Origin: Cristatella mucedo | Lineage: Eukaryota > Bryozoa > Phylactolaemata > Cristatellidae | Assembly: GCA_009760855.2 (NCBI GenBank) | Contig: WPIO01000037.1 | Coordinates: forward strand, 786,001-850,000 | Length of the DNA: 64,000 nucleotides | Reading direction: 5' to 3' | In this document: one piece after another, positions 31,497 through 44,124 of the stretch | Layout of the letters: each line of letters starts with the position of its first letter | Numbering within the stretch: position 1 is the first letter of the stretch | Notes under the pieces: model-generated | Seen by the model: the letters and a program-made list of their open reading frames with translations, nothing else | What the model was told of the DNA's origin: nothing | The model's database searches: none | Position numbers and translations under genes: made by a program

Positions 31497-31655
31497 ATAA
31501 ATATACTTCACGCGTACGAGGCTCTAAGAGAACCCTGTCTGTCCATTCAGGCGCTCTACACAGGCACGCCTCTGGACTCGAGCTCGCGACCTTGTGACCT
31601 TGGTCCGAAAAGGCGTGCACCTTACCCCTGAGCCAAGCCCGGGAGGAATTTTTGA
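31497..31655 (-). mobile_element. Degenerate SINE family B copy
   Basis: The inverted tail (GAGGCTCTAAGAGAACC, then CCATTCAGGCGCTCTACACA), ACTCGAGCTCGCGACC and CACCTTACCCCTGAGCCAAG are present. There is a family B layout but considerable divergence. Confidence 0.55.
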
Positions 31656-31773
31656 ATTGCGACGATTAAAATAGCTTCTTTTCCCGAATCGCGAAGCCAA
31701 CGGATTCACCCTGCCATTCACCTCTGCGAACTGCTGCACACATAGGCGCAGCATTCGACGACCAAGTGAGCCG

Positions 31774-31947
31774 TGATGGCACACTAGGTAAGGCGGTTGC
31801 TTTCACGACCTCAATCCCGAGGTCGTGGGTTCGATTCCTGCGGTGGGCGACTCTTTATCGCCACTGCAAGCGGTGGTGAGAGCCGCAAAGGCTCTTCTGT
31901 CGCTGTGCAAGAAAAAAGCTGTTTAATCAGCTGGGATTTTTTTTTAA
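31774..31947 (+). mobile_element. SINE family A copy (tRNA-derived), near-intact
   Basis: It has the same A box (TGGCACACTAGG), B box (GGTTCGATTCC), body and T-rich end as the 5697 copy, with only scattered substitutions, so this is a relatively young insertion. It is followed within about 20 bp by a long CAG repeat. Confidence 0.8.
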
Positions 31948-31966
31948 GTCGGCATTCGAACTCTTC

Positions 31967-31991
31967 AGCAGCAGCAGCAGCAGCAGCAGCC

Positions 31992-32048
<57 letters not shown>
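31967..32048. repeat. CAG trinucleotide repeat
   Basis: About 26 CAG units with two CCG interruptions, starting about 20 bp after the T-run of a SINE family A copy. Open frames (poly-Ala and similar) on both strands are not supported as genes. Confidence 0.9.
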
Positions 32049-32110
32049 GTCGCCGATCCCTTATTTCTCTCTGCGAGCGAGCGAGCGCGCTGCGAAAGCG
32101 GCCGACGCGA

Positions 32111-32161
32111 CGGCCGAACGCGACGACGGCGGCGTCTCGTCGTCGTCGTCGCGTTCGGCCG
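32111..32161. repeat. Perfect 18-bp inverted repeat with 15-nt loop
   Basis: CGGCCGAACGCGACGACG at 32111-32128 is exactly inverted at 32144-32161. It can form a GC-rich hairpin just after the CAG repeat. Confidence 0.8.
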
Positions 32162-32169
32162 AATAAATG

Positions 32170-33228
32170 CGATGGCTGCCACCAGAATAAGCCAATCGTT
32201 ACTTCACTTCTCGTCAGAGTGGAGATGCGTGTCTAGATACTGCAGGTACACGGTCGGTGCGCGCAGGTACGCGGATGTTTGGTAGGGAGTATGCCATTAA
32301 GAAAGGGAGCAGCCCAGTGCTGAGCTCACCAGGAGACCGGAAGAGTCTGGGAGGCGTTGGTAGGCAGGCTTAAGTGGGCGAGGCCGACGGCTCGCCGTCC
32401 GCTCCAGACACGCCCCCCTTTGCCGAGTTCATTCGAGGGGTACCGATGTGCACTGCACACCAGTCTACGTGCGTGCCAATTCTGTAGCGTGCATACGCAG
32501 GTCTATACGTTATATCGACAGCTTATGTACTGTGTACATACAGATAAATACCAAGATGTGCGGTATTTACTGCACGTACGTTTGGAGGGACCGAAACTTA
32601 CTGGGCTGAAAGTGTAAAGATTTGTTGATCGAAACCGGCGTCGAAGATTTACTTTAATTATGTACGGCGTCACGCAGTGCAGACTGGAATCCTACTTATC
32701 TACTCACAGATTGCATTACGCAAATTGCAGATGCTTTCTTCGGGCATTCCACAGCATTTTTCTCACTCAATGGTGTCACGCAACCAGATAATTTAAAAAT
32801 GGCAATAATAATAAGAATTTTACAGCACTCAAAGATAAGTAAATTTCAATGTGGGGCACTTTACATACGCTGGAAGGGTAGCGTCTCTGTTTACATGCAT
32901 CCGTAAGAAGTGCAATCGCAGATTGCCGAGTTTTTGGTTTGCGTTCCATTTAAGGCCTCGACTGTGGCGTCGCATCGCTCGCATAAGACGCAGCGGAAGT
33001 GAGCGAGCGTTACAGCAACGCGCGCTCACTGCAACTCGAGGCCACGCGTCGCACATGAGTGTCAGACGTGTAGCACGTATTATTTGTCCTTCGCGCAAGC
33101 GCCCTAGGGATATCCCTGTGCCCGTAGATGTCTTCTCGCGACTTTGTGGCACAAAACGACCGGAGCAGACCTTCCGCAATCCCCGCGTGCATTCCTGTTC
33201 ACACCAGCGGACTGTATCCATACACCGG
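32170..33228. other. Unassigned sequence
   Basis: No repeat family or coding signal recognised. Confidence 0.45.
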
Positions 33229-33348
<120 letters not shown>

Positions 33349-33349
33349 C

Positions 33350-34650
33350 CGGCTTGAGATCGTTGAATTTTTTATTTGAGCAGTCTTGGCGATTGATATA
33401 TTATTACTTTACCTAACATAAGTATTAACGGACTGCACAATCGGCCGTGTCCACTGCGATAGTTGGCTGGACCTTGGGATTCGCGTTAATAGCACCATCA
33501 ACGCGCTGACGCAGCATGGCTCCGACACCCGTTCGCGCTAGCTATTGCTAAGCAGTCTCACCGGTGGTCTGGTTTTTGGAGTTCTTCATTAGAGAGCTGC
33601 AGTTATCTCGTGGCAATAGGGGAACTTTGTTGCTTGTTGAGAGATGAATCGGTGAACGCTAGAAAAAAGCAGCAGACTGCGTAGTTTCAAGTTAAATCTT
33701 TAGCGCTACGATCGCATACCGATGCGCAACTGCCAAACGCAGAAGCGAGGACGACCCCGAAAGACCTTGCGCTTCGCAAGCGCCGAAAACTTGACCGCTA
33801 CGCGCCCGCCGAAGCGCAGCGATACTTCGGCGCGCGCGCGTCCCGCGCTGCTCACGAGAATCGCCGCGCGCGAGGCGCGCAGCAATTGGCGCGCCGGTCC
33901 CAGCCGGCGTCGGGCGCGGTATTTAGAATGAGAGCTCGGGTCGTGCGAAGCTGCCTGCGCGGCTCGCGGCTTCGCCAACCGTCAGCGCCCGTCCGATAAC
34001 CGAATGCCAAGACTGCGCCGCCGCGATACGTGCGAGAGACTGCGGTCGCCATACTTAGCGACGGTCCCAGCTGACTGACTCGTTTGCTTAATCGGGGCCC
34101 CCGGTCGATTGAGCGAGCTCCTTCAGTTTTTGATTAAGAGCAAGTCGAACGCCGGAATGATGGCCGCTGACACAGCAATGGCGGCGGCACCCCGCTGCTG
34201 GCGCGGGACTAAGCCGCGCGGGGCGTGAGCAGCGTCCAGGGGGCCTGCCGCCGGCGTGCCGCGCTCAGCGAGGCTCGGAGAGCGCCCATCAGGAAAGCCT
34301 GGCGTTTGCAACGCACCGGGGGGCGACAATCTCGGTCACGACAATTCGCGACGAGTCGCTCGGACTCCGCGTTTGGCGGAGGAGGGCGCGCCACAGCAAC
34401 GCGCTATATTTGAACCGCGGTAGCAGTCGCCGCGCCCCGATAACGCATGCCCGTTTTCACTTGGGAAGGCGTGCAGACAGCCGTGATTTTCCAACGGGGC
34501 TAGGAGCCGCCGAGCGCTGAGTCGAAGCTGAATGGATTACCAGCGACAGACGTTGGGACGCAGCAGTCGCCGCCCCTCCTCCTCAGGATCTCGAACCACG
34601 CCCAGCCACGCCTTCTTAAGTGTCAGTCCTCGTAAAGTCGAGCCAATGAC
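33350..34650. other. Unassigned, with GC-rich middle
   Basis: 33700-34600 is CpG-rich and could be a promoter-like island. No exon with good splice sites and a recognisable domain was found. Confidence 0.4.
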
Positions 34651-34654
34651 ACTT

Positions 34655-35017
<363 letters not shown>

Positions 35018-35018
<1 letters not shown>

Positions 35019-35145
35019 CTTAATTCATGTGTACAGAGCCCTGAGAAAACTTAATCTCTATTCAGGCGCTTTACATGCGCCTCAGGGCTCGAGACCTTGG
35101 ACTTTGGGCGACACCTTAACCACTGGGCCAAACCAGCTCGGTCAC
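35018..35145 (-). mobile_element. SINE family B copy (tRNA head, LINE-like tail)
   Basis: The inverted tail (CAGAGCCCTGAGAAAACTTA, then CTCTATTCAGGCGCTTTACA) resembles the LINE 3' ends in this window. An inverted B-box-like CTCGAGACC and an A-box end (TTAACCACTGGGCCAAACC) follow. The tail end abuts an AT microsatellite ending at about 35016. Confidence 0.65.
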
Positions 35146-35184
35146 TTGTAAAGTAAAAGTAAAGGCTAGCCGATCTAACGCCAC

Positions 35185-35335
35185 ATTTGATATGGCGTCA
35201 GAAGAGCCTTAACAGCAATCACTGCCGCTTTCAATGGGCAATATGGGATCGCCCACTGCGAGACTCGAACCCACGATCTTGGTCATGAAAAGCGGGTGCC
35301 TTACCTCCTGGGCGAAGACCCAAGTAGCCATCTCC
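35185..35335 (-). mobile_element. Degenerate SINE family A copy
   Basis: The inverted GTCAGAAGAGCCTTAACAGC body, GGATCGCCCACTGCGAGA and inverted B box (ACTCGAACCCACGATC) are followed by an A-box-like end (CCTTACCTCCTGGGC). It lies directly beside a SINE family B copy in the same orientation. Confidence 0.7.
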
Positions 35336-35881
35336 TTGCATGCGGGTCAGGGATCTGTAAAGAAGCGTGTAAAGTAAATTGATTTATATACGCACATATA
35401 TACCTAGATATAAAAGTACAGCGAGCCCATGCTTATAGACTCTGCTTACTGCGCTGAGAACAGGTAGCGACCTGAATGCTGGAGTCGACGGCACACAGCC
35501 CTTTGTGACGCAAACTCTGACATCTGAACTTTGAGGCATTTATTTTTATTTTTGAGACTCTCTTTTCTGCCTCTTCCGGATTATTTGAGTTCGCCACTAC
35601 CTGTTGGAACTAACTATGTATCGCAACCACGATGCATGGCTGCGTCGCAGCGCTTTTAGGCTAACGCCGCCGCCGTCTGTCGAGCTGCGATTGGTGTCGG
35701 AAAACAGTTTAGCTTAACATAAATTCACTTCCGTCAAAGCCACAGGACAAGCGCGGCGAGAGGTGTGCAAAGCTAGCCTCTCCTTGCGGTCAAGGACGCC
35801 GCCGCCGAGTCGCTGTCAGGGATGCACTGGCTGTGGCTCGCGGCTCGACTGAGTGCGCCGCTGACGCTGACACGCGCCAAG

Positions 35882-36018
<137 letters not shown>

Positions 36019-36461
36019 CTATAGGGCTCGGCGCACAGTTTGGCGAATCCTCCCGACCAGCTGCCACGCGAGATCGCGAGCCGAAGTTTGCCCTGATTCG
36101 GTTAAACTGTCAAGCACCCTTTCCGGAGTTTTCCAACACTTCTGGGCCGCATCAATCCACACGCTCCAGCCGTGGACGCTTCAAGAGCGGCAGCTCCAAT
36201 CTAGCTTGATGCTAACGAGAAGTTTTTCTAAGGTCATCAGTCACCAGCTCGGTAATGAAGGTCAACGTAACGCATTTGAAGCGCTCTCTAGCGGCATGCT
36301 CTAAAGCGAAGTGCTGGTCCGTATAGTTCTCTGTCTTCTTCACGCAATTTACGAGCCTCCTTCCCGAGATTCGGACTCAACTTCGCTTGGCTGGCCGTAT
36401 CATCAAGACCTGTGAAGCGAGCTCGGCACGCCAATTAATTGACTCGCTGTGTGGGTGGTGC

Positions 36462-36669
36462 GGTGTGTGGGCGGTGCGAAACAATCTCCATCTTTAACCT
36501 TTGCGAATCAATCGCGAAGGTCTATTCCCTTACCGAGATGAAAATGAACGCTCTGGTGCGGCATTTTCCTGTTCGTCTCGCGGCCAGGCCAAGCGGCACA
36601 ATCGCCGCTTCAGCAGAGCTGCTGAGTAAGGTGTGTGGGCGGTGCGAAACAATCTCCATCTTTAACCTT
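36462..36669. repeat. Direct repeat pair of 40 bp
   Basis: The same 40 bp (GGTGTGTGGGCGGTGCGAAA, then CAATCTCCATCTTTAACCTT) occurs at 36462-36501 and 36630-36669 with no mismatch, spaced 168 bp. It could be a recent duplication or short terminal repeats of a small insertion. Confidence 0.75.
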
Positions 36670-36849
36670 GACCCTTGTCGAGCCCCCTAAGATCTGAAAA
36701 TGACGAGCGCACTTCCTGCATTAGTATGGTAAATCATCCGGTGGGGGCCATAAATTTAGAAAAGTTGTGTTTATTTAACATTTAAATAAATACTGTTTAA
36801 GTATACAGGCGCAGCTTTTACGTTTATTTGTGCGGGCACATACTCAAAT

Positions 36850-37005
36850 TCACACAGCTGCAGTGACACATGCCCACACGCACGCACGCACGCACCCGCG
36901 CGCACGAGCACACACGCGCATACACACGCACACGCACACACACGCACACACACACATACACACACACACACACACGCGCGCGCGCGAAAACACACACACA
37001 TGCAT
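36850..37005. repeat. CA/CACG low-complexity tract
   Basis: Imperfect CA, CACG and CGCG units. Adjacent to the minus-strand LINE 3' end at 37018. Confidence 0.85.
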
Positions 37006-37017
37006 ACACTCGTAAAA

Positions 37018-37480
37018 AAAATAGGTCTTTTGCATGGCACCCTGAGAGAATTAAATCTCTTTCAAGGTACTTTACAACTCTCCGCAAGAGAATTAATCAA
37101 TCAAGGGTTAATGACATGGGCCCATCGTACTTAGTCAAGATTGCAAAAGGCCAGCATGCAAAGGCACTCTAGAATGCACTCGGGACCACCGTTTAGTGTG
37201 AACCCTGGTTAGTAAAGTTTGCTAAATCATGGACAGGTAAGCAAGCAAAACACACAAGCAAAAATGAAACAGCTCACCGGGGCAAATGAAAAGAGCGAAA
37301 CAGATGCGTCTTTAACTGAGACTTGAATGATGCAATGTTACAAACGCCCTATTGTTATTATTATTATTATTATTATTTTAAAGTCATTTCGCGTAGCGGC
37401 AGGAGCCGGAAGCAAGTTCCAGAGTTTCAGTACATTTGAACTGAAGGCCCAATCACCGAAAAATATTTCAATTCAGTGCG
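37018..37480 (-). mobile_element. LINE C-terminus and 3' end, minus strand
   Basis: Minus strand: a region resembling FGDRAFSSNVLKLWNLLP with frameshifts (about 37395-37460), a (TTA)n block (about 37350-37376), a FKSQLKTHLFR-like segment (about 37290-37330), and the terminal stem (GTAAAGTACCTTGAAAGAG in reverse) at about 37030-37075. The trinucleotide block sits inside former coding sequence. Confidence 0.6.
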
Positions 37481-37849
37481 AGAGACGGTGAGACGAGTGG
37501 AAGCCGAGGATCGGGTGGTGTGACGTGCGAGAGCAAGTGACTGAAGTAGCCACGAGGTTGCACTGGTCGCTTCATGCGAGCGAGCGAGTGCAGCAATCGG
37601 TCAACCTTTCGCATACAAGCGCGCATTAGCGAGAGCACATTTTGGGGGATTTTTCTTTTATCCTTAAAGAACTCAATGTATGCTGTCGTACGACTCCCGA
37701 AACGTTAAACTTGTTGACTATTAGGAATAGCCCATACTGTCAAGTTTGAAACATGGAAATATCGAACCTGTTCAACTTTGAAAGACCGTGAGTCCACTTC
37801 GCTGTTTTTAGCCAAGAAGCTCTGCTAAACGGTAGCGAAAACCGGTATA

Positions 37850-38024
37850 CAGTCTACTCCGCGTATAAGAATATCGGATATAGGAAAACTCCGCTTATAA
37901 GAACAGCGGTTCCGCGTCCCAGATTTACTCTAGCTATAGTCTCACTCCGCACATAGGAACACTCCGCCTATAAGAATGGCCATTTGCAGACCCAATCGTA
38001 TTCTTTCTTATAAGCGGTCAACTG
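37850..38024. mobile_element. 175-bp MITE with pogo/Tigger-like ends
   Basis: The left end CAGTCTACTCCGCGTATAAG and the reverse complement of the right end (CAGTTGACCGCTTATAAG) form imperfect terminal inverted repeats flanked by TA (37848-37849 and 38025-38026). TA duplication and a CAGT-GAC start with repeated TATAAGAA blocks are typical of pogo/Tigger-type Tc1/mariner elements. There is no coding capacity, so it is a non-autonomous MITE. Confidence 0.65.
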
Positions 38025-38611
38025 TACCACGTGACTCCAAAGACGGCTGACGGAGGTTTTATGGCTCGATGCTCACAAAGATTTACCACTGCTCTGCAAA
38101 TCAAATGTGATGCCGGAAAAGACCTATAAAGGAATGGTGTGTTTTTGTTCTACTGCACTTATTTCCCTCAAACCAGCAACACTGAAGCCTAACCAAAACT
38201 CATCACGTAATTCTGAAGCAAACAATAATTAACGTTAGTTCTAATTTTGAATTTTTAGCTCACTAATTAATAGCAATCCACTTTCTTGCAAACTTGACAT
38301 GGCAGAGTCGTGTATTCTTTTTTCTCATGCTTTTAAATTTACGCGGCCAGAATCCTGAATGAGCCATTAGACTTGCAGACTTTCATGTGTAAGTTCACCT
38401 GTATAGCTGGATACCTAGACACAGTTGTATACCTGAATCAAGATCGAGTCGGGCTGTAATAGCCCGCAAGTCTGAGCCAGGCAGTGACTCGTAACTGAGC
38501 CATTGAAGCGTTGTCATGCTAAATACACCTGACTAGGGCCGTCCTTGAGATTACTTACTATTCCGTTTGTCATATCAGGGAGAATCGAGTCTGTCGGGTT
38601 TAGTTCAACGG

Positions 38612-38748
38612 GAACGTGATAGGCCAGGGGGTAAGGTCCTTGCTCTTCAAGATTGAGGTCGTGCGTTCGAATCCTGCAATCCTGTATCGCCAGCCGCAAG
38701 CGGTAATGATAGCCTTGAAGGCTCGCCTGCCGCTAGACAAATGAAACG
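38612..38748 (+). mobile_element. Degenerate SINE family A copy
   Basis: An A-box-like GATAGGCCAGGGGGTAAGG and B-box-like GCGTTCGAATCC are followed by the diagnostic body (GCCGCAAGCGGTAATGATAG, then GGCTCGCCTGCCGC). About 15-20 bp appear deleted between head and body compared with the intact copies. Confidence 0.65.
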
Positions 38749-38800
38749 GTTATACCGGCTCATCTTTAGATAGAGTATACAAAGACATCTGGGTAATGGT

Positions 38801-38842
38801 TAGTGTGTGTGCGTGTGAGTGTGTGTGTGCGTGTGTGTGTGT
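38801..38842. repeat. GT-rich microsatellite
   Basis: Imperfect GT with GCGT units, about 55 bp downstream of a SINE family A copy. Confidence 0.8.
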
Positions 38843-38849
38843 TATGCTA

Positions 38850-40330
38850 TGGCTGGTGGCGTACAGATACAGGTATAACCCTTCAACTTTGGAGTTTACT
38901 GCACTGCAGTTACGTTTCCTCGAGCTGCATTTGTTGCGAAGGACTTTGGCTCAGTCAGTAGTCACAACAGTTCGTTGGTTACACCACGCTACTGTCGCCG
39001 ATGTCTCTCCCTACGCTACCGTCGCCGCTTCGATCGGTCGATCGCTGGCTTTTCCATCCAGGACCGATGACCGATAGATAATCCCGAGGGTGGGATGAGA
39101 GACTCGTGACTAACTGCCGATTAAGGATTCCTCTACGGCGGGGAATCGGCAGAGCGGCAGACTGGACGACCAATCTGCCAATCACAAGCTATTCCGGATT
39201 GTATAATCTTAATTTTCTTCATACGCCAATTGATGAATGACTGGCAAGAGGCAATATACATCTGCCGGGGTTCAGACTAATGCATTCTTTAACTCAAGAA
39301 GCCGAATCCCCTGCCTATGCCGCACAGTGCGCCGCGCACGGGCGTCGCGTCGGATTCCGAGGGCTGGGTCATCGGCGGAACTACATTGAAGCCAACTGCC
39401 GACGGCAGCATAGATTAACTTATTTAAGACCTAGGGCACGGGTTCGTGCCTGTCGGTGCGCCGCGACTAACCGGCCGCCATTCTTCTACACCACCCGCGT
39501 GCACGCTCCCGGACGTCGTCCGGCGGGAGCTTGCGCATGATTGATGGGACGGGCGGGTAGCGCGGCGGCCGACGCGGCGTGCGCACTGGAGGATTGCAGT
39601 CGCTAGACTAAACGCCCAGGCGACGATCTCTGGAATGAAAAGCAAATTAGATTCGGGGGCGTTTCGATGTCGGCGCGCCGAGCCGCCGCTGCGCGCACGC
39701 GCAGAGCAGCGGCGGCAGCGTCTCGACGCACGAGCTGGGCGGTCGACATCGCGGCCGGCGCTCAAGCGCCCGCCGCGCGAGCCCACGAGGCCCACGAGGC
39801 CCACGAGGCCTGAGTAGTACCGGAACCGCGTCGCCGGCGGCCGTCTTGTTCGGGCTCACTACGGTTACATGGACAGAAAGTGAAAGTACGCAAAGGGCTT
39901 CACGCCGTTTCACGCATGCGGCAGCTAGGGCGCGGCTGAAAGAACAGGCGAAACCTTCGGCCGAGGCCAAGTGCAGCAGAGCGCAAGCGGAAGCGTGGAG
40001 GCGGAAGCCATTTCCGCACTTGTTCACTTTCTTAGCTCGTTCGCGCAGGAAGTTGGATGAATATGTTTAAACTATGCGGCAGGCACTTAATGCGAACCAG
40101 CTCAGTCCAATAGGTGACTGCCGTCTTTTGTCACAGACCCTTGAGCTTTATCGTAGCAAAACAGTAGGTGCGTCAAGAACAGATTGAATAAGAGTAAGTG
40201 CAACATAAAAGCAGATAAAAATGGCGTCACCGGAAAAGGCCGGTGACGGTACGGCTAGCTAGCTAGGCAAAGCAACTCAGTTAAAATAGCCAAGAAAATT
40301 TAAGTACCAGATCTAATTATTTGATAGTGA
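38850..40330. other. Unassigned sequence with GC-rich block 39300-40020
   Basis: A short tandem GAGGCCCAC repeat occurs at about 39786-39810. Open frames lack domains. Confidence 0.4.
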
Positions 40331-40334
40331 CAGC

Positions 40335-40405
40335 TTATTGGTAAAGTTCCTGGAAAGAGATTCTGCACTCTGATGGTGCTATACGATTGTACTGTTATAA
40401 CTATT
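40335..40405 (+). mobile_element. LINE 3' terminal fragment
   Basis: GTAAAGTTCCTGGAAAGAGA and GATGGTGCTATACGATTG match the terminal stem region of the other LINE copies, followed by an AT-rich tail. No coding part is recognisable upstream. Confidence 0.45.
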
Positions 40406-41704
40406 TTTATTAAGTAATTTTTTTAAGCTGCACTGCTTTAGTTCAATATGGCGAACCTGAAGACGCCATCGTGCACTTTTTTCATTGGCCCTTTGCCAAC
40501 TGCAGCTCGCCATCTTTCCTGTTCCGTGGGGATTCTTTTAAAAATAGTTCGCTAGCTGGGCTGCCTGCTGCGCACGGGCACATGCAGCTTGATTATTTAT
40601 CGCTCTAAGCTTGCATACAAGGGAAAGTTGAATTGCTTAAGCGGTGGACGGTGCAGATGTCACAGATGCGACTCCACCTCGATCGAGGCGATTGGGCCAC
40701 TGCACTTTGGTCCGCAAGCCTCTTGGCCGTTGAATGTTGGATAGTAAACTTGTCGAACGATAGAGCGGATCCGAAAGTTTATATGCTCATGTACGGACGT
40801 GATGACATATTCTCGCAAGCCGAGTGCCAAAGCGAGAGCGCGGACGCCACACTATTGTTACAATCGATCGCTGTGAATTTGATAACCGGGCCGTTGCTAG
40901 CGCACTTACATTATATTATAGCGTACTGGCAAAGACGCCACTTCATGCGATGGTCACGAGGTTCTCCAAGGCGGCGGCCAGCCGCATTTGCACTGCAGTT
41001 GTAGCTTGAGTTATCGCCGCGAACAGCACCGAAAGCTTGCCGACGAGCAAAATCAAGAGTTTATTTCACCTACACACGGAGAGCAGGGCGAAGCACGACG
41101 CTTCTTCGCTCCTCTCGCCCACCGGAGTCCTCGCGTCTCCACCGTCACAGCGATCACCGATAGCACGTCCCGACCGCATACCACATCGAGTGTCACAGCC
41201 CACTCGTACAACGATCAGGGACAGTGTCATCAATTAAATGAAACCACAGCAGTCACGACGCTCGTTGGTCACGTAATGATCCTCGAACGAGCTCTCTTTC
41301 CACGAGTTGGCTGCGTCCAATAGTCGCACGTGAATGCCACCTGTTTACTGTGAAGTAAAATAAACAAGGGTCACAAGAAAGTTTACCGAGTACTGAGAGC
41401 TACTCAATCGCCTTTGCTTGTAAATAATGGGCGTAGAAAGAGTCTGCCGAAACTCCTTAAAGATTTCTCCCAGTAAGCCTTCGCATTTGTTTTTTTACGT
41501 CGAATTCGTTTTAATATATTGATACCGTGAACACACCTCCCCGCGCTAGCGAGCGGTCTTGAGGACTCCCGGTGAGATGCGATCTTTCACCTCACCTTTC
41601 TTCGTAATATCTTTCGGGTATTCCGCTGAGTTGGGTCCGCTGTAACGTGACAGCGTACTACGTCGGCGGAACTCAACGAAGAACAGCGGACCCAATAATA
41701 TGCT
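40406..41704. other. Unassigned sequence
   Basis: No repeat family recognised. A 12-bp inverted pair, TGGGTCCGCTGT and ACAGCGGACCCA, lies at about 41634-41645 and 41683-41694. Confidence 0.4.
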
Positions 41705-41965
41705 TTCAGATTCTGTCTGTAGGCCACCGAGGTAGGTAGTCACTAATATTGGATAGGGATCGGACCTAATGGTTTGCTGTGGAGGAAGGTCTCTTACAGA
41801 AGATTCCTCTAGGCAGCTTTCAAAGACAATACCTAAATTCCGAGCACACGGCAACCGTTACGCAACAGCTTCACCTATTGGAAGAGCAAATTCTTTTAGT
41901 CCAGCCACAAGAGTTCTCATTCTTTCAGTCCATGCGGTCTGACAAGGTGGGTGGCGAGGTTGTTT
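41705..41965 (-). mobile_element. LINE RT fragment, minus strand
   Basis: The segment with CTAAATTCCGAGCACACGGC and CAGCTTCACCTATTGGAAGA parallels about 6320-6420 of the minus-strand LINE. On the minus strand it reads RT-like ARNLGIVFESCLEE. Fragment only. Confidence 0.55.
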
Positions 41966-42089
41966 GTGATTCGTTCTTGTTGTTCTTCTTAAATCGTTGG
42001 CTATACGACATGCTATTTCTCTCATGGGCCATCGATTGAATCAGTTGCAACCATCTCTCCACCAAAGACCGTGCCTCTCGCCGTTGCAC

Positions 42090-44112
42090 TCCGCCGACCT
42101 TCTTCTGGCTGTCTTACCTTATCAACGGAAGAATTTTCTGAGTTCCTCAAAAAAATATTGGTGTGCAACAGGTCGTTACGAATTGCAGAAGATTTCAAAA
42201 TTCCCTCACAGTGACAATCATAGCAACAGCCAGGTTCTTTTCTTTCTTGACTGTCTGGAGAACTTCGGCTTGGTGCAACACGTTAATCATACCACTGTCG
42301 TCGGTAGCCGTATTCTAAATTTGGTTATCGCTAAGGATGTCCGCCCACTGCCCTTGTTGTGTGCTCGCTTACCATCCCGGATCATTGCTCAGTCTCGTTT
42401 ACTGTTCCGGCTTGGCTTCGCGTACAGGGTTCGCGGCAAGTTTGTCCAGCGACACAGCTTGAACAACATTGACCAGGAGAAATGTTTTTAATCTGTCTGT
42501 GAGGCAGGTCTTCCTGATTTGCACCCAGACTCGGCCGAGAGCCTTGACACCCTCACTGATGCCGTGAACAGGAAACTCAGGAGTGCTCGTGACGAGCAAG
42601 CTCTCTATATTATGTCCGCGTACAGATTTGTGGAGATTACTTTCGATTTACCAACAAACTTCAACAAATATGTGGTGTTAACCATAGGCTTTAACGCCTC
42701 TATAAGAACTTTGGGTCTGATGAGCATAAAAAAGCCAGGGCTTCTTCTTGCACTCGAATACCGAAGTCTTATGAGTCAGACCCATAAAAGATTTAGAAAA
42801 AATTAAAGATTTGCTAGCTAATTCTGAGAGGTCCCGCTCCTCAGGTATTATGATCTCAGCCTGCAGGTTTTCAGCCTTCTTCACTAAAAGAAGTGCGCAC
42901 ATTCGTGCCGTGAAACTGATCTCCTCCGGGTTACCAATGACATCCTATGCAGCAACGATAACGGAAATATCCATGCCTAGTGCTTTTAGATCTATTAGCC
43001 CCCTTCGACAGTATCGATCAAGATATCCTACTTGAACGATCCATAACAACAATCGGTCTGGCGGACGAGATATTGGCGTGGTTTAAATCGAACTTGTCCG
43101 GTCGTGTCCAATCCATGTGTCGTGTGGGGGTCAGGTCGCAATCATGAGACCAGTCACCTGTGAAGTTACCCAAGGGTGCGTCCTCGGTCCCTTGCTGTCC
43201 TCCATTTATACTCAACCTCTGGGGAAAAAGTGATTGAGGCCCATGGAATCGGCTTCGAAATCTGATTCAACCACTGATAAACTAAAAGTTTGCCTTGCAG
43301 ACACTCGATCCTGGATGACGACAAATTACCTTTAACTTAACGACGATAAAGCGGAACTTATGCTCTTAGGACATCCCAGGCATGTGGCTGGACTAGAAGA
43401 CTTTGCTCTTCTGATAGGTGATGCAGTTGCGCGACGGTAACCATGTGCTTGGAATTGAGGTGTCGCCTTTGACAGCTGACTATATTTTGAACGTTTCACT
43501 GAGAAGACTTCCTCCTTAGCTAGCCATCAAGTCCGATCTAAATCTAAGATTAGGGACTGTCTACCACGGCGGCATGCAAACAAATTAACTAATTCCTTGG
43601 TTCTGTCTAGGCTAGATTATTGCAATTTCATTTTGGCTGGGCTACTGAAAAAAATCACTAGGCCACTGCAGTTGGTGATTTATAAAGCTGCGAAGTTTGC
43701 AAATCTCCGGAATTTGATCATTTGTCTACTTTGCTGAAAGAGCTTGGGTGACTGCCAGTTGATCAACGGATACAGAGTAAAGTTCTTACGTCGATCTGCA
43801 AGGCCCGGCACGTCTTGGCTCCTTCATACATAGCTGAACTGCCGCACCAGTTTCAGCCTCCTTCAGACCTTAGGTCCTGTAAGGACAATAAATTAGCTGC
43901 TCCATACCTGTGCTTAAAAAAGACTGTTATATATAGAAGCTTTCACTCTGCAGGTCCTAGATGGAACTCACTTCCACAATTCTTACGGAACGCCATTTGT
44001 TCTCCTGCTGTCGACTGCGGCACAGCCTTTCCAGCAGCCCTAAGCTGCCACTGCCGTGCTAATCACTACCTTAACTGCTCTTCTGACTCAGCCATGCTTC
44101 TCACATTCTAAT
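42090..44112 (+). mobile_element. CR1/L2-like LINE fragment (endonuclease C-terminus plus RT)
   Basis: Plus strand: the end of the endonuclease domain (FFLDCLENFGLVQHV, then RILNLVIAKDV, about 42240-42340), an RT thumb-to-finger remnant, GSVLGP-like and YTQPLGKK near 43150-43230, TTNYL and LNDDKAELMLLG at about 43320-43370, SRLDYCNFILAGL at about 43605-43645, and PSYIAELPHQFQPP to RWNSLPQFLRNA at 43815-43990. It has several frameshifts and stops. This is the longest LINE remnant in the right half. Confidence 0.7.
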
Positions 44113-44124
44113 TGTTGCGCGAGA

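Noticed and set aside
31811-32285. Poly-Ala protein over the CAG tract
   Set aside because: The repeat is intergenic between a SINE and a hairpin. Flanking residues show no conserved domain.
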